NCBI GenBank assembly: GCA_002690445.1
Contig: NZER01000398.1
Span: forward strand, 1-9,827
DNA from: Candidatus Pacearchaeota archaeon
Lineage (GTDB): Archaea; Nanoarchaeota; Nanoarchaeia; Pacearchaeales; GW2011-AR1
Direction of reading: 5' to 3'
DNA length: 9,827 bases
The position numbers and the translations under genes were made by a program. This document shows, piece by piece, positions 1-7,600 of the stretch. The notes below the pieces were generated by a model. It ran no database searches. It had not been told where the DNA came from and saw only the letters and a list, made by a program, of their open reading frames with translations. How positions within the stretch are numbered: the stretch's first letter is position 1; each line of letters opens with the position of its first letter.

Positions 1-8
1 AGGTAGCC

Positions 9-683
9 ATGGATGAATCAGGAAAAGGAGATATCCCATTCATCAAGGGTAGGCGGGTTGGCCCTGATGCTATCATTAGTCGGGATGAGCAGTGGGCTGC
101 GCGGTCAAGGGAGGCAAACCCCCAAGCCACTTCATGGTACATCTCCACAGGAACTCCTGCTGATGCTGGCAATCTCGCCATAACCTCTGCCTTGAATGAG
201 GACTTTTTGATTATAGCTCCGGCTATCCCCCTAACTGGAGTATTGGATATTTCCGTTGCTAGGCTCACGGTAAATACCGGAGATGCTGGTGAACACTTCA
301 GGACTTGTCTTTATAAATACGTGGGTCACAGAGATCTTAGAAAGAGGTCGCTCCTCAAAGTAAGACATACGGATGTTGTCTTTGATGTATCGACCGATAC
401 CAAAAGCGACATACCCCCGCACGAAATTGACTTGGCGGAATCGGTAAGGCTCTACCCCAGTGAGATATATTTCATTGGCTACCGACCCTCCGACAAGGCG
501 ACCATGAGACTGCCTCTTTTCCCCGGCAATGACATGAGCCCATTTTTCCAGTACTTTGATACAAGTGAGACTACGGGCACTTTCCCTGATAAGTTAGTTA
601 TTGCCGACCTGGGGCAGAACCACAATTTATTCATGCCTTGGGTTACTTATCTCTCAAAAGAAGCGTCGATATTATTTAAATAG
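9..683 (+). CDS. Probable phage virion appendage protein, beta-sandwich type (224 aa)
   Basis: I do not recognise a named family. Residues about 55-175 alternate hydrophobic and polar in a way typical of beta-sandwich domains in phage tail or head appendages: a strand with FLIIAPAIPL (66-75), a strand ISVARLTVN (81-89), the turn GDAGE, then RTCLYKY (98-104), and later LYPSEIYFIGY (148-158). This order, with a hydrophobic edge strand, an 'i.V.v..aG' strand, an 'R..iY' strand and a late 'L.p..Yyl.y' strand, is what I know from fibre or collar domains, so a structural role is inferred. No signal peptide or membrane segment is seen. The ATG at 9 is the first in the window and only AGG at 1-3 lies upstream. 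A TAG at 4-6 in another frame could end the previous gene, as at the other junctions. The frame has no stop in the eight bases available before 9, so a start outside the window is possible. Confidence 0.7.
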   Translation: MDESGKGDIPFIKGRRVGPDAIISRDEQWAARSREANPQATSWYISTGTPADAGNLAITSALNEDFLIIAPAIPLTGVLDISVARLTVNTGDAGEHFRTCLYKYVGHRDLRKRSLLKVRHTDVVFDVSTDTKSDIPPHEIDLAESVRLYPSEIYFIGYRPSDKATMRLPLFPGNDMSPFFQYFDTSETTGTFPDKLVIADLGQNHNLFMPWVTYLSKEASILFK

Positions 684-686
684 GAG
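681..686 (+). promoter_or_regulatory. Ribosome binding site TAGGAG overlapping a stop codon
   Basis: TAGGAG contains the TAG stop of the upstream 224-residue gene and lies 5 bases before the ATG at 692. The overlap favours translational coupling of the two genes. It fixes the start of the 205-residue protein. Confidence 0.75.
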
Positions 687-691
687 CAACC

Positions 692-1309
692 ATGGCATTA
701 AACTTAACTACAACGTTGAACAATACGATAACAAAGTCTGAGCTAGATGATAATTTCGCAGCTATCCAGGCTAAGTTTAGCGGCGGGATTGATGACCATG
801 ACATCAAGGCCTCTGCTGGGATCTCTCTCGCCAAGCTTGCTGGGTCAATGGAATATTGTCTCATTACTCTTGAAACTCGCGGAGATGGAACAGGCCTAAA
901 TACTGCGTCGAGTCAGCTTCGAGATGAGGTTCCCTTTCCTGGGCTTGATGCAACCCAGTCAATATGGACACTCAAGGCGGCGTCCTGGGTGGCTACTGAT
1001 GCGGGAGATTCGTCAACCGCGAAGTTCGATGTTGAGTGGGGTCAATATGCGGCAGATGGGACATACTCTGTCATTGAAACACTCATCAATGCGGAAACCC
1101 TGATCCACGCGACCGGCGGTGGAACAGCCATGTCGAAGCAATGCACGATTGGCGAAGGAGAGGTGGCGTTTCATGCGTCCTTATCGCGTGTCTTCAGGCT
1201 GACGATAGACACGGCACTCGCTGAAGCACTGAACGACACGGACACTCCTGCGTCACCGAGTTACCTTAAAGTATCACTTTTGCTTGAACGACAAATTCAG
1301 GCCCCTTAG
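692..1309 (+). CDS. Probable phage fibre/spike-like virion protein (205 aa)
   Basis: The N-terminus (residues 10-50) has the pattern NTITKSELDDNFAAI, then KFSGGIDDHDI, then SAGISLAKLAGS. This combination (a short 'T.t..eLddNFa.i' helix, 'f.ggId..dI' and 'agIs.aKLa') recurs at the start of many phage fibre, spike or neck-appendage proteins, in my knowledge of the group. Residues 53-205 are beta-rich, with EYCLITLETRGDG, FDVEWGQYAADGTYSVIETL and a final strand YLKVSLLLERQI, suggesting one compact C-terminal beta domain that could bind the particle or a receptor. Cys56 and Cys151 are the only cysteines. No catalytic motif is seen. The start at 692 is fixed by TAGGAG at 681-686. The gene sits between another beta-rich protein and the block of helical proteins, consistent with an exterior virion part. 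Assignment to a specific structure (head fibre, tail fibre or tail tip) cannot be made. Confidence 0.72.
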   Translation: MALNLTTTLNNTITKSELDDNFAAIQAKFSGGIDDHDIKASAGISLAKLAGSMEYCLITLETRGDGTGLNTASSQLRDEVPFPGLDATQSIWTLKAASWVATDAGDSSTAKFDVEWGQYAADGTYSVIETLINAETLIHATGGGTAMSKQCTIGEGEVAFHASLSRVFRLTIDTALAEALNDTDTPASPSYLKVSLLLERQIQAP

Positions 1310-1312
1310 GAG
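1307..1312 (+). promoter_or_regulatory. Ribosome binding site TAGGAG overlapping a stop codon
   Basis: TAGGAG includes the TAG stop of the 205-residue gene and stands 7 bases before the ATG at 1320. It supports that start for the 552-residue gene and coupled translation. Confidence 0.75.
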
Positions 1313-1319
1313 ATAGACG

Positions 1320-2978
1320 ATGGCTAATGGATACGGAGCTGGTCTTGGCAGTACGGCAGCAGGTAAGCGAAAGCTTAACCGGGTTGGTACGTTTAAGGAT
1401 ATCGCCCAAAACAAACCGACATCCCCAGCCTCTCGCGCTACCGCAGGCCCAAGTATGGCCCAAGGACCACAGCAGCCGGGTGGTTTTGGCCCTGGCCCTG
1501 GCATCCGCAAGAATATCGATCCCGCCCTAGCGAAGGGCTTGCCTGGGGGTGCTACTGGAGCGGCGACCGGAACAGGGTACACTGCCCCCGTTACCGCCCC
1601 TGCCAGGACTCCTTATTCCGAAGCTCGAGTTGGTGCGACTCCTGGTGCTTTCGGCGCTCCTGCCGGTGGGTTCTCTCAGCGCTCTCCTTGGTTTGGGGCA
1701 TTTGGCGAAGGCGGCGAAGGCGGTGGCTTTGGTGCTCCTCCTACCGACCCAGAGGCAGAAGCAGAGCCCGTAACGACAGAAGAGGGTGAGGCCTCGGTAA
1801 CGCCATTCCTATCGACGCTGCTTCCGGGGGCAGACCTTCAGTATGGGCCAAGAGATCTTCCGACAGAGCCCGACCTGACTACAAGGGGAGGATATAAACC
1901 AAGCCTTGAACGGGCGGTCGATGAAACAGGATTAACCCCCGAAGAGCGAGGAGGGGTGGGCGGTACTGCGGGAGAGACAGTCGGAGAAATCAATGAAGAC
2001 GAAAGACAGTTCAATGAACTGATTGACCAGCTCGACGTTAGCCAGGTGGAAGCGCAGAGGAAGCTAGACGCAGCATTCGCGCAGGCGCAGAGGCGCAACG
2101 CGGAGGTTAACGCTGCCATGGGAACATCTGTTTCTGGTGGGTATGCCGGTACAACGGCAGCTTCGACCTTGGGCTACTTGCAACAGATGCAAGATATGAT
2201 GGCCGACTTCCAGACGAGAAAAACAAACCTGCAACTTCAGTTCTTAGATAAGAAGATGTCGAGGGACTTTCAGCGAGAGACACAGGAACGGCAAGAAGCC
2301 GCAAACCTGATTCAGACCATGCTGGCCTCTGGGCAGGAGATCCCGCAAGACTTATTGGATAGGGCTGGTGACTTAGCCCCTGCCGGAGCCGCAGGAGCCG
2401 CAGGAGCCGCAGGCGGTGAAGTTCCCGAAGGGACGACCGGAGAGCAGGGGGCCATGAGGAGTGAGTCCGGGGATCTTCTATCTGGTCCTGGCGGGCTAGG
2501 AACATCTGGCACCACAAGGGCAGACCCCTTGTCTGGCGAGGGTGAGGAGCACCAATGGTACGCAAGAGGCAGCGGGGGGCAGTATGAATATTACAGATTC
2601 GATGAAGATGGTAATGAGGTTCTCTTTGAGGCAGAGCCGGGTGGGGCAAGATTTCCAGGGGATAGCAACCTAACCGCCCGAACTACTGCCGATACTGGAG
2701 CACCGGGGTGGGAGGCGGGTAATCATCCCACACATGGGAACGATGGTGTGGTTAAGGCGGCAGGGAGCGACTTCGTGGCTTATCGTGGTGCGGAAGTTGT
2801 TCCGTTCCTCGAATATTTGGACACCAGATATGCGGCAGAGAATTCAAGCAACCAAGAGCTAACCATGGAGATGGGTCTATTTATCTCTCATTATAAAAGC
2901 CAGAATGACGGCGATGCCCCAACCTGGGAAGAGATGGAAGAACACGCAGATAGAACAGGATTGCTTTCTAAGGCTTAG
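1320..2978 (+). CDS. Gly/Pro/Ala-rich virion protein with central helical domain (552 aa), possible internal (ejection) protein
   Basis: Function is not recognised. Residues 1-220 are low in complexity and probably disordered: many Gly, Pro, Ala and Thr, including GEGGEGGGFG around 129, then an acidic stretch. Residues 223-263 and about 284-335 look like long charged amphipathic helices (EINEDERQFNELIDQL; FQTRKTNLQLQFLDKK). They are separated by AMGTSVSGGYAGTTAAS (266-282). A helix, a Ser/Gly turn and another helix resembles the middle of small podovirus internal virion proteins such as T7 gp14, by recall only. A Gly-Ala linker follows (357-366, DNA repeat at 2388-2414). Near 410-440 is a short aromatic hairpin (HQWYARGSGGQYEYYRF), and the last 75 residues look helical and folded. 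There is no cysteine, signal peptide or transmembrane helix. The start is set by TAGGAG at 1307. A scaffold or tail-assembly role is an alternative. Confidence 0.7.
   Translation: MANGYGAGLGSTAAGKRKLNRVGTFKDIAQNKPTSPASRATAGPSMAQGPQQPGGFGPGPGIRKNIDPALAKGLPGGATGAATGTGYTAPVTAPARTPYSEARVGATPGAFGAPAGGFSQRSPWFGAFGEGGEGGGFGAPPTDPEAEAEPVTTEEGEASVTPFLSTLLPGADLQYGPRDLPTEPDLTTRGGYKPSLERAVDETGLTPEERGGVGGTAGETVGEINEDERQFNELIDQLDVSQVEAQRKLDAAFAQAQRRNAEVNAAMGTSVSGGYAGTTAASTLGYLQQMQDMMADFQTRKTNLQLQFLDKKMSRDFQRETQERQEAANLIQTMLASGQEIPQDLLDRAGDLAPAGAAGAAGAAGGEVPEGTTGEQGAMRSESGDLLSGPGGLGTSGTTRADPLSGEGEEHQWYARGSGGQYEYYRFDEDGNEVLFEAEPGGARFPGDSNLTARTTADTGAPGWEAGNHPTHGNDGVVKAAGSDFVAYRGAEVVPFLEYLDTRYAAENSSNQELTMEMGLFISHYKSQNDGDAPTWEEMEEHADRTGLLSKA
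2388..2414 (+). repeat. In-frame 9-base tandem repeat (three copies) encoding Ala-Ala-Gly
   Basis: Two identical copies of GCCGCAGGA are followed by GCCGCAGGC, and a partial copy precedes them. They encode (Ala-Ala-Gly)3 at residues 357-365 of the 552-residue protein, between its helical part and its C-terminal part. The unit of nine bases keeps the frame, so copy-number change would only lengthen or shorten a flexible linker. Confidence 0.8.
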
Positions 2979-2987
2979 GAGCGGGAG
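2976..2987 (+). promoter_or_regulatory. Double ribosome binding site (TAGGAG plus GGGAG)
   Basis: TAGGAG (2976-2981) overlaps the TAG stop of the upstream gene but is 12 bases from the ATG at 2994, rather far. A second purine run, GGGAG (2983-2987), is 6 bases from the ATG and is probably the one used. No closer in-frame start competes. Confidence 0.65.
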
Positions 2988-2993
2988 ACTATT

Positions 2994-3743
2994 ATGCCGA
3001 GTGAACTAGAAACCCAAAAGACAAGAAAGGAAGTTCTGCTTCAGCAGGCAATTTCCGCCCATAACACCGGAGTGAGGGAGGACAAGGAGCGCAGGGAAAA
3101 GTATGAGCGAGAACTGAAGCGGCAAATGCACGACCAAAGGGCGGCTCATGCTAGGCGGATGAAAGAGCAAAAAAGGCAAGCCGATGAAGGGGGCTGGCTG
3201 GCTGGCGCAATGCAAGGTGCTGGCACAGGGATGTCTGTTGGCACCGCAATTAGCCCTGGATGGGGAACTCTTATCGGTGGTGTTGCTGGGGCCGCTGGCG
3301 GTGCCTTCTATGGAGCAACCCAAGGCCGACAGGCAGTGGGAGAAATGGCTCCTTATGCTGGCGCGGTAAGTCAGATCGCTGGAGGATATGCAGGAATGAA
3401 GGCGGGGCAAGAAAGAAATAAGCAATTGATGGATTTCTATAAGGGCCGAGACTCAAGGCCAGGATCCACTGCCGGTGGGCCATACCCCGGCGCTACGCCT
3501 ATGGCTCTTGGTGATCCAGCGAGCCAATTGCACCTCGACTCTGATTTTATGAACCTCGATGTTGGCAATGCTCAAGCGCAGTACGCAATGCAACAACGGA
3601 ACTTCCCAGCAGGGGCAAAGGGTAAGGCGTTTGGTCAGGATTGGACCTCGCCGTACGCATACGGGGAAGGGCTTGATTTCTCTCAGCCAGCGAAGCCGAA
3701 CACCAACATTTCCGGTACGCCCCAGTTCCCCGGTGGCTGGTAA
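2994..3743 (+). CDS. Glycine-zipper virion protein, candidate membrane-inserting ejection protein (249 aa)
   Basis: No named family is recognised. Residues 25-65 form a very charged helix (KERREKYERELKRQMHD and on), probably coiled coil. Residues 66-110 then change to a Gly/Ala-rich hydrophobic stretch without charge: GGWLAGAMQGAGTGMSVG, a Pro-Gly turn (ISPGW), then GTLIGGVAGAAGGAFYGA. Glycines recur every three or four residues (G..G...G), the glycine-zipper spacing of proteins that pack helices in membranes. A weaker similar segment follows at 115-135. The C-terminal half (150-249) is Pro/Gly/aromatic-rich and probably extended, ending QFPGGW. No cysteine and no cleavable signal peptide. 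Small phage internal virion proteins with a charged helix and a membrane-active hairpin are known to form envelope pores, so such a role is plausible but inferred. A tail-tip or holin-like function is less likely given the neighbours and the late hydrophobic position. Confidence 0.72.
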   Translation: MPSELETQKTRKEVLLQQAISAHNTGVREDKERREKYERELKRQMHDQRAAHARRMKEQKRQADEGGWLAGAMQGAGTGMSVGTAISPGWGTLIGGVAGAAGGAFYGATQGRQAVGEMAPYAGAVSQIAGGYAGMKAGQERNKQLMDFYKGRDSRPGSTAGGPYPGATPMALGDPASQLHLDSDFMNLDVGNAQAQYAMQQRNFPAGAKGKAFGQDWTSPYAYGEGLDFSQPAKPNTNISGTPQFPGGW

Positions 3744-3752
3744 AGACTTCCA

Positions 3753-3758
3753 TAGGAG
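3753..3758 (+). promoter_or_regulatory. Ribosome binding site TAGGAG
   Basis: TAGGAG lies in the 20-base gap, 5 bases before the ATG at 3764. It favours this ATG over the in-frame ATG at 3770, which would be 11 bases away. Unlike its neighbours it does not overlap the upstream stop (TAA at 3741-3743). Confidence 0.75.
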
Positions 3759-3763
3759 AAACC

Positions 3764-4684
3764 ATGGCGATGGATAAATATACCTCGATTCTTTCGATGA
3801 GGCTTCAGATGGAGCAGCAGCAGCAGCAGCAAGAAAGAGCGGAGGCTTTGCAGCGCGAGCAGATGAACGACCAAATGCAGATGAAGTCCCTCGACATGAT
3901 AGTCAAAAGTGGTCAGGCGTATTTCTCTGCAATGAAAGCCGCCGATGACCGTGACCTGAAATTAGCAGAAGCAAAGTATAGGCAAGACCTGGCTTACGAG
4001 GAAGCGGAACGGAAAGACAAGATAGCTCGTGCAGAGGCGGCTGCTAAAATCACAGCGGCAGACGTAAAGATGAAGCATCAGACAGATGAGCGCATAGCGA
4101 CGGACATCACCAAAGGGGAACGGGCACGTACCATGGCCCAACCCAGGACCGTCCTTACCAAGTCAGAAGAACGAAAGGTAATGAACGACGAGATCAAGGC
4201 CAATGCGAAAGTTTTTAATAAGCTCTGGGGGCCAGTAGGGGATCTTAGGAAGGCGCTTGGTAAGGGAAGGAAGCCCCATAAGATGCAAAATTTCACAAAA
4301 CAGCAAGTCAAAGACGCGAAAGACGAACTGCGGATGCTGGCCGGAATCATCGGAGGCTTTGAAGCAAGGCTGGAGAATGCAAAAGCGAAAAGAGGAGGCA
4401 TCGAGTCCAACGCGGCCCACATCGGGAAGGTTATGAAGGAGTTTGAGGAGTGGCTTAAGACGGATGATGGGAAAAGATTCATCTTCTATGCTGGGGCTTC
4501 ACCGATGCAGACCACACCGACCACACCGACCACACCGACCACACCGACCACACCGACCACTCCCGGCCCATGGGCGATCCCAGAAACCGCTGCCAAACGC
4601 GCCGCAGGGGCAGGGACTGCCGGTGGTCTTGATATGGATTTGGTCTATGATAAACTGATGGCTGGGGACCAAACTGATGACTGA
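3764..4684 (+). CDS. Coiled-coil virion protein with Thr-Thr-Pro linker (306 aa)
   Basis: The gene product is not recognised. Residues 1-125 are almost entirely helix-forming and charged, with a Gln run (18-23, DNA repeat at 3815-3832) and heptad-like Ala/Leu/Met spacing in YRQDLAYEEAERKDKIARAEAAAK (split as residues 72-90 and 91-95), so a long coiled coil is likely. Residues 130-240 form a second helical and basic part with some aliphatic residues (LRMLAGIIGGFEARLENAKAK). Then comes a rigid linker of six Thr-Thr-Pro units (250-267) and a short C-terminal part of 39 residues ending DLVYDKLMAGDQTDD. There is no cysteine, signal peptide or transmembrane segment. The start at 3764 has a good ribosome binding site. 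The gene lies just before the giant protein gene, and such small coiled-coil genes next to giant virion genes may encode partners, scaffolds or chaperones of the large protein; that is inference. Confidence 0.7.
   Translation: MAMDKYTSILSMRLQMEQQQQQQERAEALQREQMNDQMQMKSLDMIVKSGQAYFSAMKAADDRDLKLAEAKYRQDLAYEEAERKDKIARAEAAAKITAADVKMKHQTDERIATDITKGERARTMAQPRTVLTKSEERKVMNDEIKANAKVFNKLWGPVGDLRKALGKGRKPHKMQNFTKQQVKDAKDELRMLAGIIGGFEARLENAKAKRGGIESNAAHIGKVMKEFEEWLKTDDGKRFIFYAGASPMQTTPTTPTTPTTPTTPTTPGPWAIPETAAKRAAGAGTAGGLDMDLVYDKLMAGDQTDD
3815..3832 (+). repeat. CAG trinucleotide run encoding six glutamines
   Basis: Five CAG codons followed by CAA encode Gln18-Gln23 of the 306-residue protein, at the start of its coiled coil. 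The uninterrupted CAG run could vary by replication slippage without changing frame. Confidence 0.85.
4511..4564 (+). repeat. 9-base tandem repeat encoding six Thr-Thr-Pro units
   Basis: Five identical copies of ACCACACCG (4511-4555) are followed by one diverged copy, ACCACTCCC (4556-4564). The array is in frame with the 306-residue gene and encodes (Thr-Thr-Pro)6, a stiff linker. Perfect identity of five copies at the DNA level, including third codon positions, suggests recent expansion by slippage. Confidence 0.92.
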
Positions 4685-4687
4685 GGA
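4682..4687 (+). promoter_or_regulatory. Weak ribosome binding site (TGAGGA) overlapping a stop codon
   Basis: GAGGA (4683-4687) overlaps the TGA stop of the 306-residue gene and is 10 bases before the ATG at 4698. It is the weakest site at any junction here. The next in-frame ATG, at 4713, has no purine run in front of it, so 4698 is preferred. Confidence 0.5.
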
Positions 4688-4697
4688 CGCCAAATAG

Positions 4698-7600
4698 ATG
4701 GTTTACATCCCTATGACAGAGGAAGACCCTAGCGATGTCTGGGAAACGAGGATTACAACTCCTCGCCTCGAGCACAAAGAGGATACTGAGGAATTCCAGT
4801 ATGACAGATTGGAGCAGGTATCTGCTGGCATCGAAGGGTGGCTTGGGGCTACTCCGCTGTATCCAACCCATGAGAGTTTAGTAAAGGCTGCTATGGCAAA
4901 GGCCGCGCAGGAACTCGAAGACAATAAAGAAACGCTAACCACTGAGCGCCTGCTAGAAGTATCTAAGAACTGGGAGAAGCGGCTTTACCGGGAGGAGAAA
5001 AGAGATAGAGAAGATTGGCATGCAAAGGCTATGGGCGCGACTGCCGCCTACCACTATATCGAGGGCGAAGATGTTACTGGTACCGCAGAGCAGGAGAAGG
5101 CTTGGGCAGACCCTAGTAAGACTTGGTACTGGAATGATGACCAATCAAAGAGAAGAGTCCTTAGAGAAGAAGCCCAGAGATTCGTTGATCCAGAAACCTA
5201 CGCCAAGCTTGCCAATACCGTTATTAACACAAGCGTTGCGAAACTAATCAAAGACCCCAATATCCCAGAACGCATAAGGCGAAGGCTGGAACACCTCACA
5301 ACTCAGCCCTTCCGGGGACCACCAAAGAAAGAAGTTGTAGCTGAAACAACACTCCAGTGGTTAGGCAAAACTGCGGTGACCCTACTGGGTGCCCCCTCGC
5401 GGTATCCCCTGTCATACAATGCTGACCTTCTTAAGCAGCGATTAGATTCTGGTTGGGGCAAAGAGATAGAGGCAAGAGGCACAGGCCCCACTCCCGAGGA
5501 AATCACCTACATTGACTCGATGGGCAAGCCAGTATGGAAGGGTCTGACCCAGGCAGACATGGCGGCTCTCCCCCCCAAGTGGATTATGGGGAAGGGTAAG
5601 TACGGGGGAGGGAGAACCGGGGTTCTCCATTACCCAGACAAAAGGCTAAACCCAGAATACGAAAAGGAACTAAAGAAGAGAATGGGGGGCGAATTCACCC
5701 CTTCTCAGGAGGTTTCGCTATATGGATACAAGGATGTTTACGGGCACGATATTGAGAAGACAACTCTTGGCTTAACTGGAGAGCAAGCCGCTAAAGTTGG
5801 ATATGACAGAGACATCCCAAGGGCGCTTGGTGCTGCATACGAAGGATTCTGGAACGACCCTAGCGCACCTCAGTTAGCGGAACAGCTACATCGATTCAAA
5901 ACCCACGTATCGGGAGCAGCAGTCAGGGAACTGGAGTCGATGCCCCTGGATGACCCAAGAAGGAATAGGTACTTTGGGAAAGACGATGAGGAGCGGAAAA
6001 GATTATCCATACAGATGGCGATGAAGAGATTCGGCAAACCTGTCACTGCGCCCGAGTACGACTTCCAGGTGAAGAAATACCTTAGTCAGCTATCTGCCAC
6101 CACTGGCCGCTTTCATAAGTTTGGTATGCGAGAGCCAGAGGTCATGGTTGAGGAGGCCACAAGAGAGCAGAAGCAAAAAGCAATTGCCCATGCAGAGGAT
6201 TACTTCAAGGGCAGGGTGAACCGAGAGCAGCTCCTGAAGAAGGCTGAAGAGATCTACAAAGAGTACCCTGTGATAAAGATGAGTTCAGACATGTTGAGGC
6301 TCGACACGTTTGAAGATGCGATGAACAATCCTGAGCTAACCGAGTTGCTCCATCAGGTAATCCTCGATCCCCTCTGGGTAGTAGGACCAGTCAAGGCGGT
6401 TAGGGGCGGGATGATGATTGCTCGAGGGGCGGCTACCGGTTATGGGATGGCGAAGGCTGGCAAGTTTGGGAAGAATGTTTCAAAATTCGCGACCGGAGCG
6501 GGTGAGTTTGGCACAGCGGCCAAGAGGTTTGCCCCTGAAGCAGCAGCAGGAACTAGGCAGCGCGTAGTGTCTCGAGCTGAAAGGCTAGCCGTTGCTGGAG
6601 ATGAAGCGAGGGTGGCGGCGACAGACGCGGTTAATGAGGTCCAGAGAGTTCAGGATAAGGTACTCCGACAGTCTGCGAAACAAGCTGACCCCATGGGTTT
6701 TGTTAATCCATCCCAGGAATTGGAAGCCGCCAGAGTAAAGGCGGTCGCAGCCGGGAAAGCTTTGATAAAGGCCAGGGCAAAACAAGCTAGGGCCGCAAGA
6801 ATAGCAAAAGTTCCTGAAGTATTTGACGAAGTAAAGAAAGCATCAGAGAACGGCTACCAGAAATTAAGCGAAGCATTTCGGCACTTCACTAAGACGGACA
6901 GGGACTACACAAGTCTCGGTGATCTTAAGGATGACGTTGGGATGATGTCCCGTGCTGCTGAAGATGCCGGGCATGGCTCCAGCGGTGTACTTAGATCTTT
7001 GGGTGACGACCTGCTTAATGAACTTAATCTTGCGAAGACAGAGCAGGAGCAGGACATCTTGCACCAACTTCTTAGCGGGGAATTCAGGGCAGCGTTTGAG
7101 GGGGCTGGCGCTACAATTAGGCCAAGCGAGGCCATGAAGGAGTTGCTTAAAAACCCCAAGATGCCTGCCGCGCAACAGCTTGAGATTCTTACTGCGGAAG
7201 CAGTTAGGACTTACCACCTCCCTAAGCATCTTGCCGAAGTACCCGGCAGAGTTAGGGCTATGTCTGATAAATTCTATGAGGCGGCGGTGGCTGCAGGTCA
7301 GATGTCCAAGGTGGAGAACGGTATTATTGGTGTAGCGAAACATGTATTGAACTATGTCCCGCGCTGGCTAAAGGACACGGAGAAAATCCATGATGATGTA
7401 ATGAGCCTTGGGCTAAAGTTCGCTGACGGCAAGGAGGTTGAACACCTTGGTGATGCAGCGGCTCTCATTAACCCCAAGTACCATCATCGAAGTTCAGAGC
7501 TGGAGGGAGCACTAAGAAAAGTGGTTGGCCCCGGCGAAGAACTCAGCATGAAAAACTTCGTCAAAAAAACAGAAGAGTTTATGGATGATAGGGGCATAAA

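Noticed and set aside
1549..1773. 74-codon leucine-rich open frame on the plus strand, possibly a membrane peptide
   Set aside because: It is the +1 shadow of Gly/Ala/Pro-rich codons in the 552-residue gene, and no ribosome binding site precedes its ATG.
2107..2649. 180-codon open frame on the minus strand
   Set aside because: It lies fully inside the 552-residue gene, has no ribosome binding site or neighbours on that strand, and its Arg/Leu/Pro-rich peptide looks like the complement of Gly/Ala-rich coding sequence.
3744..3763. Largest gap, checked for a promoter or terminator
   Set aside because: It is only 20 bases, holds a ribosome binding site, and has no inverted repeat with a T run and no recognisable promoter.
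4078..4482. 134-codon open frame on the minus strand
   Set aside because: Antisense shadow of the 306-residue coiled-coil gene; its hydrophobic look comes from the complement of Lys/Glu-rich codons.
4511..4564. Possible CRISPR-like or iteron array
   Set aside because: The unit is 9 bases, directly abutting and in frame with a coding sequence, with no spacers and no replication gene nearby.
5570..5576. Run of seven C that could signal a sequencing or slippage error
   Set aside because: The reading frame is unbroken on both sides (Leu-Pro-Pro-Lys) and the protein pattern continues without change.
5707..5775. AGGAGG followed 9 bases later by an ATG opening a 17-codon frame inside the giant gene
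   Set aside because: The purine run is simply the codons for Gln-Glu-Val, the frame is out of register with the gene and very short, so chance is sufficient.
6864..7343. 159-codon open frame on the minus strand
   Set aside because: It is nested in the giant gene, on the strand with no other gene; the peptide has scattered Cys and no domain-like pattern. The plus-strand reading is continuous and tightly coupled.
7563..7569. Run of seven A as a possible programmed frameshift site
   Set aside because: The gene stays open in one frame through it and reads AAA AAA ACA, not the A AAA AAC arrangement needed for -1 slippage; no alternative frame extends usefully.
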